Source: Nitrosomonas sp. (GTDB lineage: Bacteria > Pseudomonadota > Gammaproteobacteria > Burkholderiales > Nitrosomonadaceae). Taken from it: 64,000 nucleotides of DNA. The position numbers were made by a program, and so were the translations under genes. Positions 31,501-40,494 of this stretch are shown piece by piece (within the stretch, counting starts at the first letter, position 1; the number at the start of each line of letters is the position of its first letter). The notes under the pieces are model-generated. The model saw nothing but the letters and a program-made list of their open reading frames with translations. It was not told the origin of the DNA and ran no database searches. The stretch covers positions 1-64,000 of the forward strand of contig JAAEXZ010000011.1 of the NCBI GenBank assembly GCA_017879645.1. The letters run 5' to 3'.

Positions 31501-32505
31501 ATGATTAAAGCTTATGCAGCGCTGGAGCCTGGCGGCAAGCTTCAACCCTTTGAATACGATCCTGGCGTACTGGGAACGCATGATGTCGACATTGCGGTGG
31601 AGTTTTGCGGTATTTGCCACAGCGATTTGAGCATGTTGCACAATGACTGGGGCATCACACAGTATCCCTTTGTGCCGGGGCACGAGATCATCGGTACGAT
31701 TGCAGCCAAGGGTGCGTATGTGCAGCATCTGGCGGTGGGACAGCGTGTCGGTCTGGGCTGGCATTCCCGCTATTGCATGATGTGTTCCAGTTGCCTGAAT
31801 GGTGACCACAATCTCTGTATGCAGTCGGAATCGACCATCGTGAGTCGTCATGGTGGTTTTGCCGATACCGTGCGTGCGGATGCTGCCAGTGTGGTGGCGC
31901 TGCCTGAAGGTCTCGACGCGCGCAGTGCGGGGCCCTTGTTTTGCGGCGGTATTACGGTTTTCAATCCCTTGTTGCAATTTGCGGTGTCGCCCACGGCCAG
32001 TGTAGCGGTCATTGGCATCGGTGGCCTGGGTCATATCGCCCTGCAATTTCTGAGAGCCTGGGGTTGCCGGGTGACGGCATTCACCTCCAGCGCAAGCAAA
32101 CAGCAGGAAGCGCTCGCAATGGGGGCGCACGATGTGCTGGACACCTGTGATCCCGATGCGCTTGCGGCTGCGGCGAATCGTTTCGATCTGATTCTTACCA
32201 CGGTGAATGTCAAACTGGACTGGAATACTTATATTGCCACATTGCGTCCCAAGGGGCGCTTGCATTTCTTAGGAGTGACGCTGGATCCACTCGATATTCA
32301 GGTATTTCCGTTGATTGCCGGGCAGCGTACGGTTTCAGGGTCGCCAACCGGTAGTCCCGCAAGCATCGCGGCCATGCTGCAATTTGCACAGCGCCACAGG
32401 ATTGCGCCCGTTGTGGAGGTGTTTCGCATGGATCAGGTCAATGAAGCACTGGCTAGACTAGCCAGTGGCCAGGCCAAATATCGCATTGTTTTGCAGAATA
32501 CTTGA
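31501..32505 (+). CDS. Zinc-dependent NAD(P) alcohol dehydrogenase (cinnamyl-alcohol/YahK type)
   Basis: The 334-residue medium-chain dehydrogenase has the catalytic zinc motif GICHSDL and GHEIIGTI (Cys, His-Glu). The structural zinc cysteines appear in [15 protein letters not shown]. The Rossmann motif is [12 protein letters not shown]. The cinnamyl-alcohol dehydrogenase subgroup acts mainly as an NADPH-dependent aldehyde reductase. The ATG at 31501 has a near-perfect AAAGGAGG. It ends with a hairpin shared with the convergent outer-membrane channel gene. Confidence 0.92.
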   Translation: MIKAYAALEPGGKLQPFEYDPGVLGTHDVDIAVEFCGICHSDLSMLHNDWGITQYPFVPGHEIIGTIAAKGAYVQHLAVGQRVGLGWHSRYCMMCSSCLNGDHNLCMQSESTIVSRHGGFADTVRADAASVVALPEGLDARSAGPLFCGGITVFNPLLQFAVSPTASVAVIGIGGLGHIALQFLRAWGCRVTAFTSSASKQQEALAMGAHDVLDTCDPDALAAAANRFDLILTTVNVKLDWNTYIATLRPKGRLHFLGVTLDPLDIQVFPLIAGQRTVSGSPTGSPASIAAMLQFAQRHRIAPVVEVFRMDQVNEALARLASGQAKYRIVLQNT

Positions 32506-32528
32506 TGCATATCGGCTGGCCATGGCTG

Positions 32529-32553
32529 GGCAGCTTGATGGAGTCAAGCTGCC
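32529..32553. terminator. Perfect hairpin between convergent genes
   Basis: GGCAGCTTGA (32529-32538) and TCAAGCTGCC (32544-32553) form a perfect 10-bp stem with a 5-base loop. There is no T-run, but the position between two convergent stop codons fits a bidirectional transcript end. Confidence 0.55.
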
Positions 32554-32596
32554 ACAGGTGTAATTCAGTAACTGATCAAAGGGTATCCTCGTCAGA

Positions 32597-34093
32597 TCAA
32601 AATTTGATGGTAGCCATGGTATAGCCATAATTGGTATCAGCCATGCCCGGGCTTTGAGCCACCTTATCGAAGAAATCACCCTTGAAGATATGACTGTAGC
32701 CAATATCGAAACTGACGCGTTTCAGGAAGCTGTATTGCGGATCCCAGCCAATGCTGACATCGAGCATGTGCCCCAGGAAGCCACCCGAGCGTCCGGTTTG
32801 GTCCTGCAGGCCACTACCGACATAAGCGCCGTGCTTGTCGGCTAGCCAGTAAGCACGATGCGACATCATCAGACGGACGGTGGGTGTGGGGACGAGTGTC
32901 GCGCGAAAACCGACAGGTGAAAACAGGTTGGATGGGAAAAACGGTCCGAACATACCGGTTGGACCATATTCGACCCGGCGTTTCGCATACAGAATGTCGA
33001 AGTTCTTGTCGGGATCGCGATCGCCTGAAGAGAAATCGAACAGGTAAATGGCCCGCAGCGGCATGGGCGTATTGAAGCTATAGCCGATCTCGCCATGGTG
33101 GCGATGGGCAAAAACGTTTTTATCCCGGGTATCGCCAAACTGGTACATGGATTCGATTTCATAATCCAGGCTTCCTTTGGCAGGCTTGGCGAATAACCTG
33201 AAACCGGTGGTCGATAAATTCCGTTGTCTGAGATTGTTTCCTTCGTTCAGCTGCAGGAAATAGCCGTCGAAATTGCTCCAGCGCAGATCGCGGTTGGTGA
33301 CGTAAATACCTGAGAAGTAGGTTTCGGGCGTGTTCCAGTTCAGCGATGTCGGATCCCGCTGTACCGGACGAGCGCCAAACATACGCAGACTCCATTTTTC
33401 CTGTTCATTGCCCATCATGAAGTGCAGGCCATCGAATGCGGGTGTGAAAGGCCCCCAACGATGTCCCCCTACCAGGCGGGCTTCTCCCAGATCCATGAGA
33501 AAACGTCCAACCTCTAATTTCGCGGCATACCCTGTACCCAGGAAATTCTTGTCATGCAGTCCGAGGTGCATCTGGGTAAAATCGAAATGGTCGGCCATGG
33601 TCGGGTTGTGATCTTGACCGAAATTGGCTAGGGGAGCGCGGAAATCGGTTAATTCCAGTGTGAACTTGAGTGGATCGATGATGTTCTTGACTTCAAACAA
33701 GAAACGGGTGCGCTGGTGAATCTGGTCATTGAATCCCGGAATGGTCCGGGTGAAACCATGATCGTAGACATCGTAGCGGGTGCGGTGCTCGATGGCCACG
33801 TTCAGCCAGTCTGGGGCCATTGCCGCCAGTGGTGTTTTATGCTCTTCCATCAGTCTGGTCAGGTTGTCGAAGTCGAAGCGCGTGCGCCCTGGTGTTCCCT
33901 CCGCCGTAAACGGCGGTTCACTGGTTCCATTGGCAGGGGCGGTTTTGTTCTGAACCATGATGATAGATGGTTTTTTTGTCTGGTCTTTCTTCGTTTTTTC
34001 AATTTCCTCTGCGAACAGGTGCTTACTCCATAAGAAGCAGCCAATGATGAAAAAGACTGTCCAACAGGTCCATTGAATTTTGCTCCAGGCCAT
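32597..34093 (-). CDS. Alginate-export-type outer-membrane beta-barrel channel
   Basis: The protein has 498 residues from the ATG at 34093 (AGAGGGATAAAACA before it); the frame is open for 68 more upstream codons without family character. The first 33 residues form a signal peptide ending HLFAEE. After a disordered, charged linker the chain is a beta-barrel with alternating aromatic strands and a C-terminal Phe. The pattern ...RTRYDVYDHGF...QRTRFLFEVK...LEVGRFLMDLGEARLVGG... fits the alginate_exp (PF13372) family, which makes passive outer-membrane channels. The true solute is unknown. A 32-bp motif shared with the SbtA operon lies about 230 bp upstream. Confidence 0.82.
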   Translation of the reverse strand: MAWSKIQWTCWTVFFIIGCFLWSKHLFAEEIEKTKKDQTKKPSIIMVQNKTAPANGTSEPPFTAEGTPGRTRFDFDNLTRLMEEHKTPLAAMAPDWLNVAIEHRTRYDVYDHGFTRTIPGFNDQIHQRTRFLFEVKNIIDPLKFTLELTDFRAPLANFGQDHNPTMADHFDFTQMHLGLHDKNFLGTGYAAKLEVGRFLMDLGEARLVGGHRWGPFTPAFDGLHFMMGNEQEKWSLRMFGARPVQRDPTSLNWNTPETYFSGIYVTNRDLRWSNFDGYFLQLNEGNNLRQRNLSTTGFRLFAKPAKGSLDYEIESMYQFGDTRDKNVFAHRHHGEIGYSFNTPMPLRAIYLFDFSSGDRDPDKNFDILYAKRRVEYGPTGMFGPFFPSNLFSPVGFRATLVPTPTVRLMMSHRAYWLADKHGAYVGSGLQDQTGRSGGFLGHMLDVSIGWDPQYSFLKRVSFDIGYSHIFKGDFFDKVAQSPGMADTNYGYTMATIKF

Positions 34094-34323
34094 TGTTTTA
34101 TCCCTCTTGATATTTTTGAAAGCTCTGAAAAATGACTGTGTTCGGTCATGCGGTGTTGAATCCGGATTCAAAAGTCTGTTTGTGTTCGGGACGCTTAGAT
34201 ACCGGATTTCGTCCTGTCCGATCGTTGTCTGTTTTTTCATGATGTTCCTTGTGGTTGTTTCGGTGCTTGCAGGTTGATCAAAGATGCTGCGGGACATGGT
34301 ACTAATATGGAGAAAATGAAAAA

Positions 34324-34355
34324 ATCCGTGTGAACACCTAAGCGTAAACCCTTAT
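34324..34355 (-). promoter_or_regulatory. 32-bp conserved motif, copy 1, upstream of the outer-membrane channel gene
   Basis: This 32-bp block differs from the block at 36329-36360 at only five positions (27/32). It begins ATCCGTG and ends AAACCCTTAT on the plus strand, with a GTGT-GA-ACAC dyad and TAAG between. Both copies have the same orientation relative to a leftward gene downstream. A regulator-binding site is the simplest reading. Confidence 0.65.
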
Positions 34356-34496
34356 ACGTATCAGGTTTAAATGCTGCGAAATTGGATGGTCTACATCGAG
34401 TCAGGGAGATGATCGAAAGTTGGCGGAAAGCATTAAGCCCTATACTGATGTATTGGTCTGTAGCGGTATAACTGCAAACTTGGATTATTGAAAGAA

Positions 34497-34520
34497 ATCC
34501 TGGCTGAAATCAGCCAGGAT
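34497..34520 (-). terminator. Terminator of the second SbtA/PII-like operon
   Basis: ATCCTGGCTGA (34497-34507) and TCAGCCAGGAT (34510-34520) form a perfect 11-bp stem. On the minus strand it runs into TTTCTTTC. It lies 54 bp after the PII-like stop codon. Confidence 0.75.
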
Positions 34521-34573
34521 CAAAGTACGAGTTGAAGGACTTACAAGGGGAAACAGGGAAGGGATGGTTCAGT

Positions 34574-34903
34574 TCAGTAAGACTCGGCCGGCCCGATAGT
34601 CCACTGACAATCGGAAATCAAACACATGCCACCAAATTCCTTTAACCGGGGATGTATCGTCATGATCACATTTTCGGCCTGGTCTTCCTTGCAGGCCAGA
34701 ACGATGATCATGTTGTTTTCCTTCAGGGCATAATCATCGGGATCGCGCATACCGGTCGAACCCAAGCCGCCAGCTTTCTTGATCACTGTGTAACCCCGGA
34801 CATCCGTGGTATGCAGCATTTCAAGCAATTCATCGATCGAGTCTTCGTTGATGACGATCTCGATGCGCTTCATCGAGATCAGTATATCGGTTGGTATAAC
34901 CAT
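34574..34903 (-). CDS. PII-like (SbtB/CPII-type) signalling protein, copy 2
   Basis: The 109-residue paralogue of the protein at 234-551 shares KR-EIVI, VRGYTVIKKAGGLGSTGMRDPDD, a -IVLACKEDQA- strand and GGMCLISDC. The C-x4-C pair is thus kept in both. The ATG at 34903 has GAGGAAAAAAAATC before it. The gene is 50 bp downstream of its SbtA-like partner. It should form a trimer binding an adenine nucleotide between subunits, as PII-like proteins do, and gate the transporter; this is inferred from family and synteny. Confidence 0.82.
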   Translation of the reverse strand: MVIPTDILISMKRIEIVINEDSIDELLEMLHTTDVRGYTVIKKAGGLGSTGMRDPDDYALKENNMIIVLACKEDQAENVIMTIHPRLKEFGGMCLISDCQWTIGPAESY

Positions 34904-34953
34904 GATTTTTTTTCCTCAAATAGTGTTTAGGGATAACCGTTTGTGCGTACTTA

Positions 34954-35946
34954 TCACCACGGATAATAGGTTGCGTGCAAATACTGTGCGGCAGCGTAGT
35001 AACTGGGGATACCCACCACCACGTTGAACGGGAATGTGACGCCCAGCGATAACGTCAAGTAGAACGAAGGATTAGCCTCCGGAATTGCGAGACGCATTGC
35101 AGGCGGCACCGCGATATAGGAGCAACTGGCTGCAAGCACGGTAACCAGTGTGGTACCGCCTACTGAGTAGCCCAGCAGGAAGTGACCCACAAACAAACCG
35201 CATGCCGCGCCAATCAATGGCATGGCAATGCCGAAACCGACTAGAAAAACGCCAACACTCTTGAATTCCGACAATCTTTTTCCGGCCTCCATTCCCATAT
35301 CGCACAGGAATATGCACAGTGCGCCCATGAAGATGAGCTCAAAGAAAGGTTCGATCTTCTTGTAACTGGGATCCGAGACTACCCAGCCAATCGCCATTGA
35401 GCCGAACAGCAGCAAAATACTACCGTTGGTGAAAGCTTCTATTATCAGATGCTTATACATTCCCTTGTCGGATTTTGTAGCACCGCCCATGATTTTCCGG
35501 GAATAACCGGCCAGCACCAAGCCGATCATAATTGCGGGTGACTCCATGATCGCCAGCATGATGACGGGATAAGCTTCATACGTCACACCGATACCACCCA
35601 GGAACGCAACCGCCGTCATATAAGTTCCCGCACTGACCGAACCGTAATGAGCCGAAATGGCGGCCGCATTCAACGGATCGATTTTTCCCAGTGCGCGTAG
35701 AATTATATAAGCTATGATGGGTAGTCCGCAGCCGAATGCGAGAGCAGCCCAAACAGCGGGTAAAGCGGACCCCATATCTGATCCGGCCAGTGCCTTGCCA
35801 CCATGCAGACCGATGCCGATCAGTAAGTAGATCACGATCATCTTGTGCATATCGGGTGGGAATTTCAAATCGGATTTGATCAAACACGCAAACATACCCA
35901 ATGCAAAAAACAGTATGGCGGGTACAAGCAAACTGGAGATTGACAT
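34954..35946 (-). CDS. SbtA-like sodium-dependent bicarbonate transport family permease, copy 2
   Basis: The 330-residue polytopic protein is homologous to the permease at 603-1559. Shared blocks are CLIKSDLKFP / GVIKSDLKIP, IGIGLHGGKA, ISAHYGSVSAGTYM, ASCSYIAVPPAMRLAIPEANP and SLGVTFPFN. AAGGAG lies about 10 bases before the ATG. It is preceded by a small secreted-peptide gene (14-bp gap) and followed by the PII-like gene. Two such pairs in one window suggest isoforms for different bicarbonate levels or different anions. Transport of bicarbonate here is inferred, not shown. Confidence 0.85.
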   Translation of the reverse strand: MSISSLLVPAILFFALGMFACLIKSDLKFPPDMHKMIVIYLLIGIGLHGGKALAGSDMGSALPAVWAALAFGCGLPIIAYIILRALGKIDPLNAAAISAHYGSVSAGTYMTAVAFLGGIGVTYEAYPVIMLAIMESPAIMIGLVLAGYSRKIMGGATKSDKGMYKHLIIEAFTNGSILLLFGSMAIGWVVSDPSYKKIEPFFELIFMGALCIFLCDMGMEAGKRLSEFKSVGVFLVGFGIAMPLIGAACGLFVGHFLLGYSVGGTTLVTVLAASCSYIAVPPAMRLAIPEANPSFYLTLSLGVTFPFNVVVGIPSYYAAAQYLHATYYPW

Positions 35947-35960
35947 AATAATTACACTCC

Positions 35961-36143
35961 TTATGAATTCAGTTGAACGAGCAAAGTATGCGTAACATTT
36001 TGGAGCGCCTTGTCCGGACTCGCACTGACTTGAGCCGATTCCGATTGCACCTGTGCTTTGGACGAGCCTGCGGCCAGCATTTTGCCGGGCAGCAACGCAG
36101 GGGTGATCAGGATAAATCCACAGGCTATTGTTCTTTTATTCAT
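35961..36143 (-). CDS. Small secreted peptide upstream of the second SbtA-like gene
   Basis: The frame has 60 codons. TTGGAGAAATGAA before the ATG is a good ribosome-binding site. The N-terminus (MNKRTIACGFILITPALLPG) is a standard signal peptide with cleavage expected near MLAAG, leaving about 34 polar residues rich in Ser, Gln and Ala. It ends 14 bp before the transporter start, so it is likely the first gene of that operon. No family is recognised. It may be a genuine small envelope protein or a translated leader. Confidence 0.5.
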   Translation of the reverse strand: MNKRTIACGFILITPALLPGKMLAAGSSKAQVQSESAQVSASPDKALQNVTHTLLVQLNS

Positions 36144-36328
36144 TTCATTTCTCCAAGCAAACAGTTAAAAGGTTGATACAGGGAGTGGGAAAAAGACATG
36201 GATACTCACCCCGTCTAGCATAGGGATGGAGGAGATTGCTCCGGGAGTCGGTAGCAATGACAACGACGAGATAAGTCAGTGTCGATTTCCCACCGCAGGA
36301 ATCCTACAAGAGAACCCATAGGGGCAAT

Positions 36329-36360
36329 ATCCGTGCGGACACGTAAGTGCAAACCCTTAT
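36329..36360 (-). promoter_or_regulatory. 32-bp conserved motif, copy 2, upstream of the second SbtA operon
   Basis: This is the second copy of the block at 34324-34355: ATCCGTG ... ACAC ... TAAG ... AAACCCTTAT. It lies 186 bp before the small-peptide ATG on the minus strand and about 80 bp before the FixL-like kinase start on the plus strand. It could therefore control the SbtA operon, the kinase operon, or both. Confidence 0.65.
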
Positions 36361-36441
36361 GACATAACAAATTTGTAGCAACTCACCGATGATTGTCGTA
36401 AGCTTTGTCGAAGTTAAGTGATTCAATGCAGGAAAATGTCC

Positions 36442-37935
36442 ATGAGTGCAGTGAAAGATCTGAGTTTGCGCAGCGTACTGGATGCCGCAGCCGATGCCAT
36501 GCTGTTGACGGAGAATTCCGGTCGCATCGTTCTGGCCAATCCAACCGCACAGCAATTGCTGGGCTATGGTCCAGATGAACTGAAGGGACTGACGGTCGAG
36601 ATGCTGATTGCACCGCAATACCGCAAACAGTTCCGTTATTACCACAAGCTGTTCATGAGCAAACCTGCCAAACGCCCGATGCATGAAGGCAACGAACTGA
36701 TTGCGCTCGATCGCGAAGGCAAGGAAATGTTGCTCGAGATCAGTTTGAGTCCGATCAAGGCGAAACAGCAACTGTATGTTCTGATCATCTTCAATGCTGC
36801 CAATCGGCGGCTCGATGCCGAAGAAGCATTGCGCACCAGCGAAGAACGCCTGCGCCTGGCCAAGCAGGCAGCCGGTTTGGGGATATTCGACTATGATTTC
36901 AAGCGCAATATCATCTATTGGGACAAGCAGATGCGCAAACTGTGGGGTAAACACACGGAAAAAACCGTCAGCTACGAGGAATTCGTTGCCGCCATTCATC
37001 CGGATGATCGCGAGGCCCGGCAGGCCGCTATCGACAAGGCCATGGACCCGAACAGCAGTGGTGAATTCAAGGCACAGTATCGCATCGTCAATCCGGTCAA
37101 TGGTGCCGAACGCTGGATTTCCGCACGGGGGCGGGTGTATTTCGAATCGGGTTGCGCTCATCGCCTGATCGGTGTGACACGCGATGTCACCGAGCAAAAA
37201 TGTATCGAGAAAAAATTGCAGGTGCAGCGCGGCGAAACGGAAAATATCCTCAAGCAGCAAGTGGCGGTGCGAACGGCTTCAGCCATCGCGCATGAATTGA
37301 ACCAGCCTCTGGCGGCGATTTCCGCTTATAGCGAGGTAGTGCTGCATGCGCTGGATAACGAGAGCTTCATTGCTCCGCATCTGCGAAGGGCATTGCAAGG
37401 CTGTGTTGAACAGGCGCAACGTGCCGGCCGCAGCCTGCACGAATTGCTGGCTTTTTTGCAGAAAGGGGAGCTGATTACCGAACAATCCAGTCTGGCCGAA
37501 ATCATTCATGAAGCGCTGAATTTCGTGTACGAGGACGGTTACGGCCGGTTCTATCCGCTGCTGCGTTTGCAGCAGGATTTGCCGCTCGTGCAGTGCAACC
37601 GTACACAGGTACAGAAAGTGCTGGTGAATCTGTTCAGAAATGCAATCGAAGCCATGAATATTACCGATTCACCACTTCTGACCATCATTACGGAAGTGCA
37701 GACTATCGGCTCCCAGCAGTTTGCACTGGTCAGTGTACAGGATAATGGTCCTGGACTGGATACCAGCGTGAGCAAACGTATTTTCGAACCTTTCTTTACC
37801 ACCAAGTCTTCGGGCATAGGCATGGGATTGGCCATCAGCCGGGCCTTGATCGAAGCCAATGGTGGCCAGCTCTGGATCGATGCGAATAACAGGCCGGGGG
37901 CGACATTTCAGTTCACCCTGCCCCTTGTACCATGA
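36442..37935 (+). CDS. Soluble PAS-PAS sensor histidine kinase (FixL-like)
   Basis: The kinase has about 497 residues and no membrane segment. Two PAS domains lie at roughly residues 5-120 and 132-255, the second ending in VTRDVTEQK. The HisKA box TASAIAHELNQPLAAISAYSEV has its phospho-His near residue 284, and the ATPase domain carries NLFRNAIEAM, DNGPGLD and GIGMGLAISRALIEANGGQLW. The HELNQPLAAI box is typical of FixL/TodS-like kinases. I see no FixL heme-binding signature that I can name with confidence. The ATG at 36442 (AGGA, 8-base spacing) is preferred to an upstream GTG. It overlaps the response regulator by 4 bp. Confidence 0.9.
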   Translation: MSAVKDLSLRSVLDAAADAMLLTENSGRIVLANPTAQQLLGYGPDELKGLTVEMLIAPQYRKQFRYYHKLFMSKPAKRPMHEGNELIALDREGKEMLLEISLSPIKAKQQLYVLIIFNAANRRLDAEEALRTSEERLRLAKQAAGLGIFDYDFKRNIIYWDKQMRKLWGKHTEKTVSYEEFVAAIHPDDREARQAAIDKAMDPNSSGEFKAQYRIVNPVNGAERWISARGRVYFESGCAHRLIGVTRDVTEQKCIEKKLQVQRGETENILKQQVAVRTASAIAHELNQPLAAISAYSEVVLHALDNESFIAPHLRRALQGCVEQAQRAGRSLHELLAFLQKGELITEQSSLAEIIHEALNFVYEDGYGRFYPLLRLQQDLPLVQCNRTQVQKVLVNLFRNAIEAMNITDSPLLTIITEVQTIGSQQFALVSVQDNGPGLDTSVSKRIFEPFFTTKSSGIGMGLAISRALIEANGGQLWIDANNRPGATFQFTLPLVP

Positions 37936-38549
37936 TACCGACCGAACCTGCGGTATACATCGTTGACGATGATGCAGCAGTGCGGGATTCGTTGACGCTG
38001 ATGATCGAACAGGCAGGCATTGCCGTCTATGCGTTCGAAAATGCCAAAGCGTTTCTGAATGCATACACCCCGGATTTCTTTGGTTGCGTCATCATCGATG
38101 TCAGGATGCCGAGTATGGATGGATTGCAGCTTCAGGAAGAAATGATCTGGCGCAAGATCATGTTGCCGATCATTTTTCTGACCGGTCATGGTGACATTCC
38201 GATGAGTGTGCGGGCAATCAAGAGCGGTGCCATCGATTTCCTGACCAAGCCGGTGATTCGGGAGAAGCTCCTGATTTGTATCCGGGTGGCGTTTACGGAA
38301 GCCCGGAAACGCATCAGCGAGGTGACCCAGCAACGCCAGATCATTTCTTGCCTGACCAAACTCACCCCACGTGAGCGGGAAGTCATGTTGCTTGCCGTGC
38401 AAGGCCATTCCAACAAAGAAATAGGCTCCTGTCTGGGTATCAGCTATCGTACGGTGGAGATCCACAAATCCAAGATCATGCAAAAAACCGGTGCCAGCAA
38501 TTTGCTTGATCTCGCCAGGATTGCCCGTGAGAACGATCTGGGTGGGTAA
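37932..38549 (+). CDS. FixJ-family response regulator
   Basis: The 205-residue protein has a receiver domain with VDDDA, phospho-Asp56 in CVIIDVRMPSMDG, the FLTGHGDIPM stretch and switch lysine in LTKP. The C-terminal LuxR-type HTH reads KLTPREREVMLLAVQGHSNKEIGSCLGISYRTVEIHKSKIM. It is coupled to the kinase gene by an ATGA overlap. Its location next to the second SbtA operon and two copies of a 32-bp motif makes it the leading candidate to bind that motif. Confidence 0.93.
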   Translation: MIPTEPAVYIVDDDAAVRDSLTLMIEQAGIAVYAFENAKAFLNAYTPDFFGCVIIDVRMPSMDGLQLQEEMIWRKIMLPIIFLTGHGDIPMSVRAIKSGAIDFLTKPVIREKLLICIRVAFTEARKRISEVTQQRQIISCLTKLTPREREVMLLAVQGHSNKEIGSCLGISYRTVEIHKSKIMQKTGASNLLDLARIARENDLGG

Positions 38550-38795
38550 AGTTCATGTACTCAACCCATTGACAGATAGTGATCTTTAGCTTCACTCCTT
38601 TTTTTGGGTTAGATAGTTAAAAAAGCGTGTGCCGGGTTCTAAATTATTACAAGTAATTGCCGTTCTTCCTACACTCAAAATGACCCTGTTTTGTAAAGGG
38701 GCGCCGGTGTTTGCCGAAACCTGTTGCCACAGCAAAAGCGCTGCAATAGCAATGGAATAAGCGAACTTGTTTTTATCTACTGAGTGGAGCGGTTT

Positions 38796-40385
38796 ATGTT
38801 GGATGATCATGAAGCATTACTGAAACCGATGCGTATCCGGGTTGATGGGGTCATGATGGCGACAGTGACCTTTTTGTTTTTGGTCACGGTTGTAGTTGGA
38901 CTGGTTTATGATCAACTGGCATTGAGTCTGGTGATGGGTGTACCGGTACTGGTTGTTCCCGCGATTATTTGGCGTAGCTTGCAGGGAACACTGGTTGCAA
39001 GATTGACCATGGCGAGTGCATTGATCATTCAGATCGCGATTCAGGTTCAGATGAGTCACGGCATGATAGAAATGCACTTTGGTTTTTTTGTGGCACTGGC
39101 TTTTTTATTGGCCTATCGAGATTGGCGGCCGATTGTCTTTGGTGCGGGACTGATTGCCATTCAACATCTGGTGTGTAATTTTTTGCAGGCTGCCCAGCTC
39201 GATGTGTGGATTTTTCATCATGGTGAAAACCTGGGCATTGTGCTGCTGCATGCTGCCTATGTTGTATTCGAATCGGCCATACTGGTGTATCTGGCATTGC
39301 ATTTACGCACCGAAGGAATTGAAGCCGCCAAGGTTGCATTTCTGGCAGAGCGGATAACACAAGGCGATCTGAATTCCAGCATTGCAGTGGATCGGGAACA
39401 GGAATCGGGTGGCATGCTGGCTTCCATGCTGACCATGCAGGACAATTTGGCTCGCCTGGTATCGGAAATCGAAGTCATCGTGAATGCAGCCGTACAAGGT
39501 GATTTCAGCAAGAAGATTGATTTGACCAACAAGAATGGTTTCGGAAAGAAAATCTGTGGTTTACTCAATCAGCTTTCGGAGACGACCGAAGTCGGTCTGA
39601 ATGATGTGATGCGGGTAACCAGCGCTCTGGCTGCCGGTGATTTAAGTCAGAAGATAACCGAAGATTATCCGGGTGTATTCGGCCAAACCAAAAATGGTGT
39701 CAATAATACCGTTGATTCGCTAAACCGGGTAGTAAGTGAAATTCAGGGTATTGTTGATGCAGCAGCCAGCAACAAAAGTGGCTGCAATCTCAGGATGAAT
39801 GTTGCCAACAAGCAGGGTTTCAATCGATCACTGGCTGAATCCTTCAATCAGCTTTCCGTTTTCATCGAAAGTAACCTGAACAGTATCTTGCGGGTTGCCA
39901 ATGGTGTTTCTCCAGTGACCGACAAGGGTGTCGAAGTGGTGGGGCAAGTCATGACCACCATGGACTCGATCAAGCAGTCATCAAACAAGATTTCAGAGAT
40001 AACGGTCATCATTGACGAGATCACTTTCCAGACCAATATCCTGGCGCTGAATGCTGCTGTTGAAGCGGCGCGTGCCGGCACTCAGGGCCGGGGATTTGCC
40101 GTGGTTGCAGGAGAGGTACGCACGCTGTCACAGCGTGTCGCCGCAGCAGCCAGTGAAATCAAGCAATTGGTGAATGATTCCGAAAACAAAATTGCAACGG
40201 GAAACAAGCTGGTTACCCATGCTGGAGAAACGATGCAGGAAATCGCTTCTTCCATACGCAGCGTCATCGGAATCGTATCTGAATTTTCTTCTTCTTCAAC
40301 CTCGGTTAGACATGATCTGATAACGCATGCTGTCGAAGAGGAAGTTGTCGACTTGGTAGCAGAAAGTCAGCGCAAACTGGCATAG
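38796..40385 (+). CDS. Methyl-accepting chemotaxis protein with tandem HAMP-like repeats and shortened signalling arms
   Basis: The 529-residue chemoreceptor has five to six N-terminal helices (about 20-170) and no large periplasmic domain, so it senses within the membrane. HAMP-like repeats follow ([19 protein letters not shown], then [11 protein letters not shown]). The hairpin tip is intact: [33 protein letters not shown]. The flanking arms are short. The stretch that normally carries the first methylation helix is largely absent before [16 protein letters not shown], and the last 35 residues do not follow the usual pattern. Start: ATG at 38796 with GGAG, 6-base spacing. No che genes are nearby. 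Confidence 0.88.
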   Translation: [529 protein letters not shown]

Positions 40386-40494
40386 CACCAAGTATGAAAC
40401 GACGATTTGGGTTACTGGGTAGTCATTTTGCCTGAAAGCCACTTTGCCGACCCAAATCGGCGTGCAATATTACCGGTGATATTCTATTAAATAG

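Larger units (their letters stand above)
34094..34573. other. 480-bp intergenic region upstream of the outer-membrane channel gene
   Basis: From right to left it holds the terminator of the second SbtA/PII operon (34497-34520), the 32-bp conserved motif (34324-34355), and the leader of the channel gene. The stretch 34094-34297 is an open extension of the channel frame but lacks coding character. No RNA gene is recognised. Confidence 0.5.

Noticed and set aside
38592..38810. A 72-codon minus-strand frame with a signal-peptide-like stretch (FAYSIAIAALLLWQQVSA)
   Set aside because: The only ATG overlaps the chemoreceptor start and has no ribosome-binding site; the signal-like part has no nearby start codon. 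It may be a relic but cannot be supported as a gene.
40404..40463. Inverted repeat CGATTTGGGT ... ACCCAAATCG after the chemoreceptor gene
   Set aside because: The loop is about 40 bases and no T-run follows; it may help end the transcript but is too weak to call a terminator.
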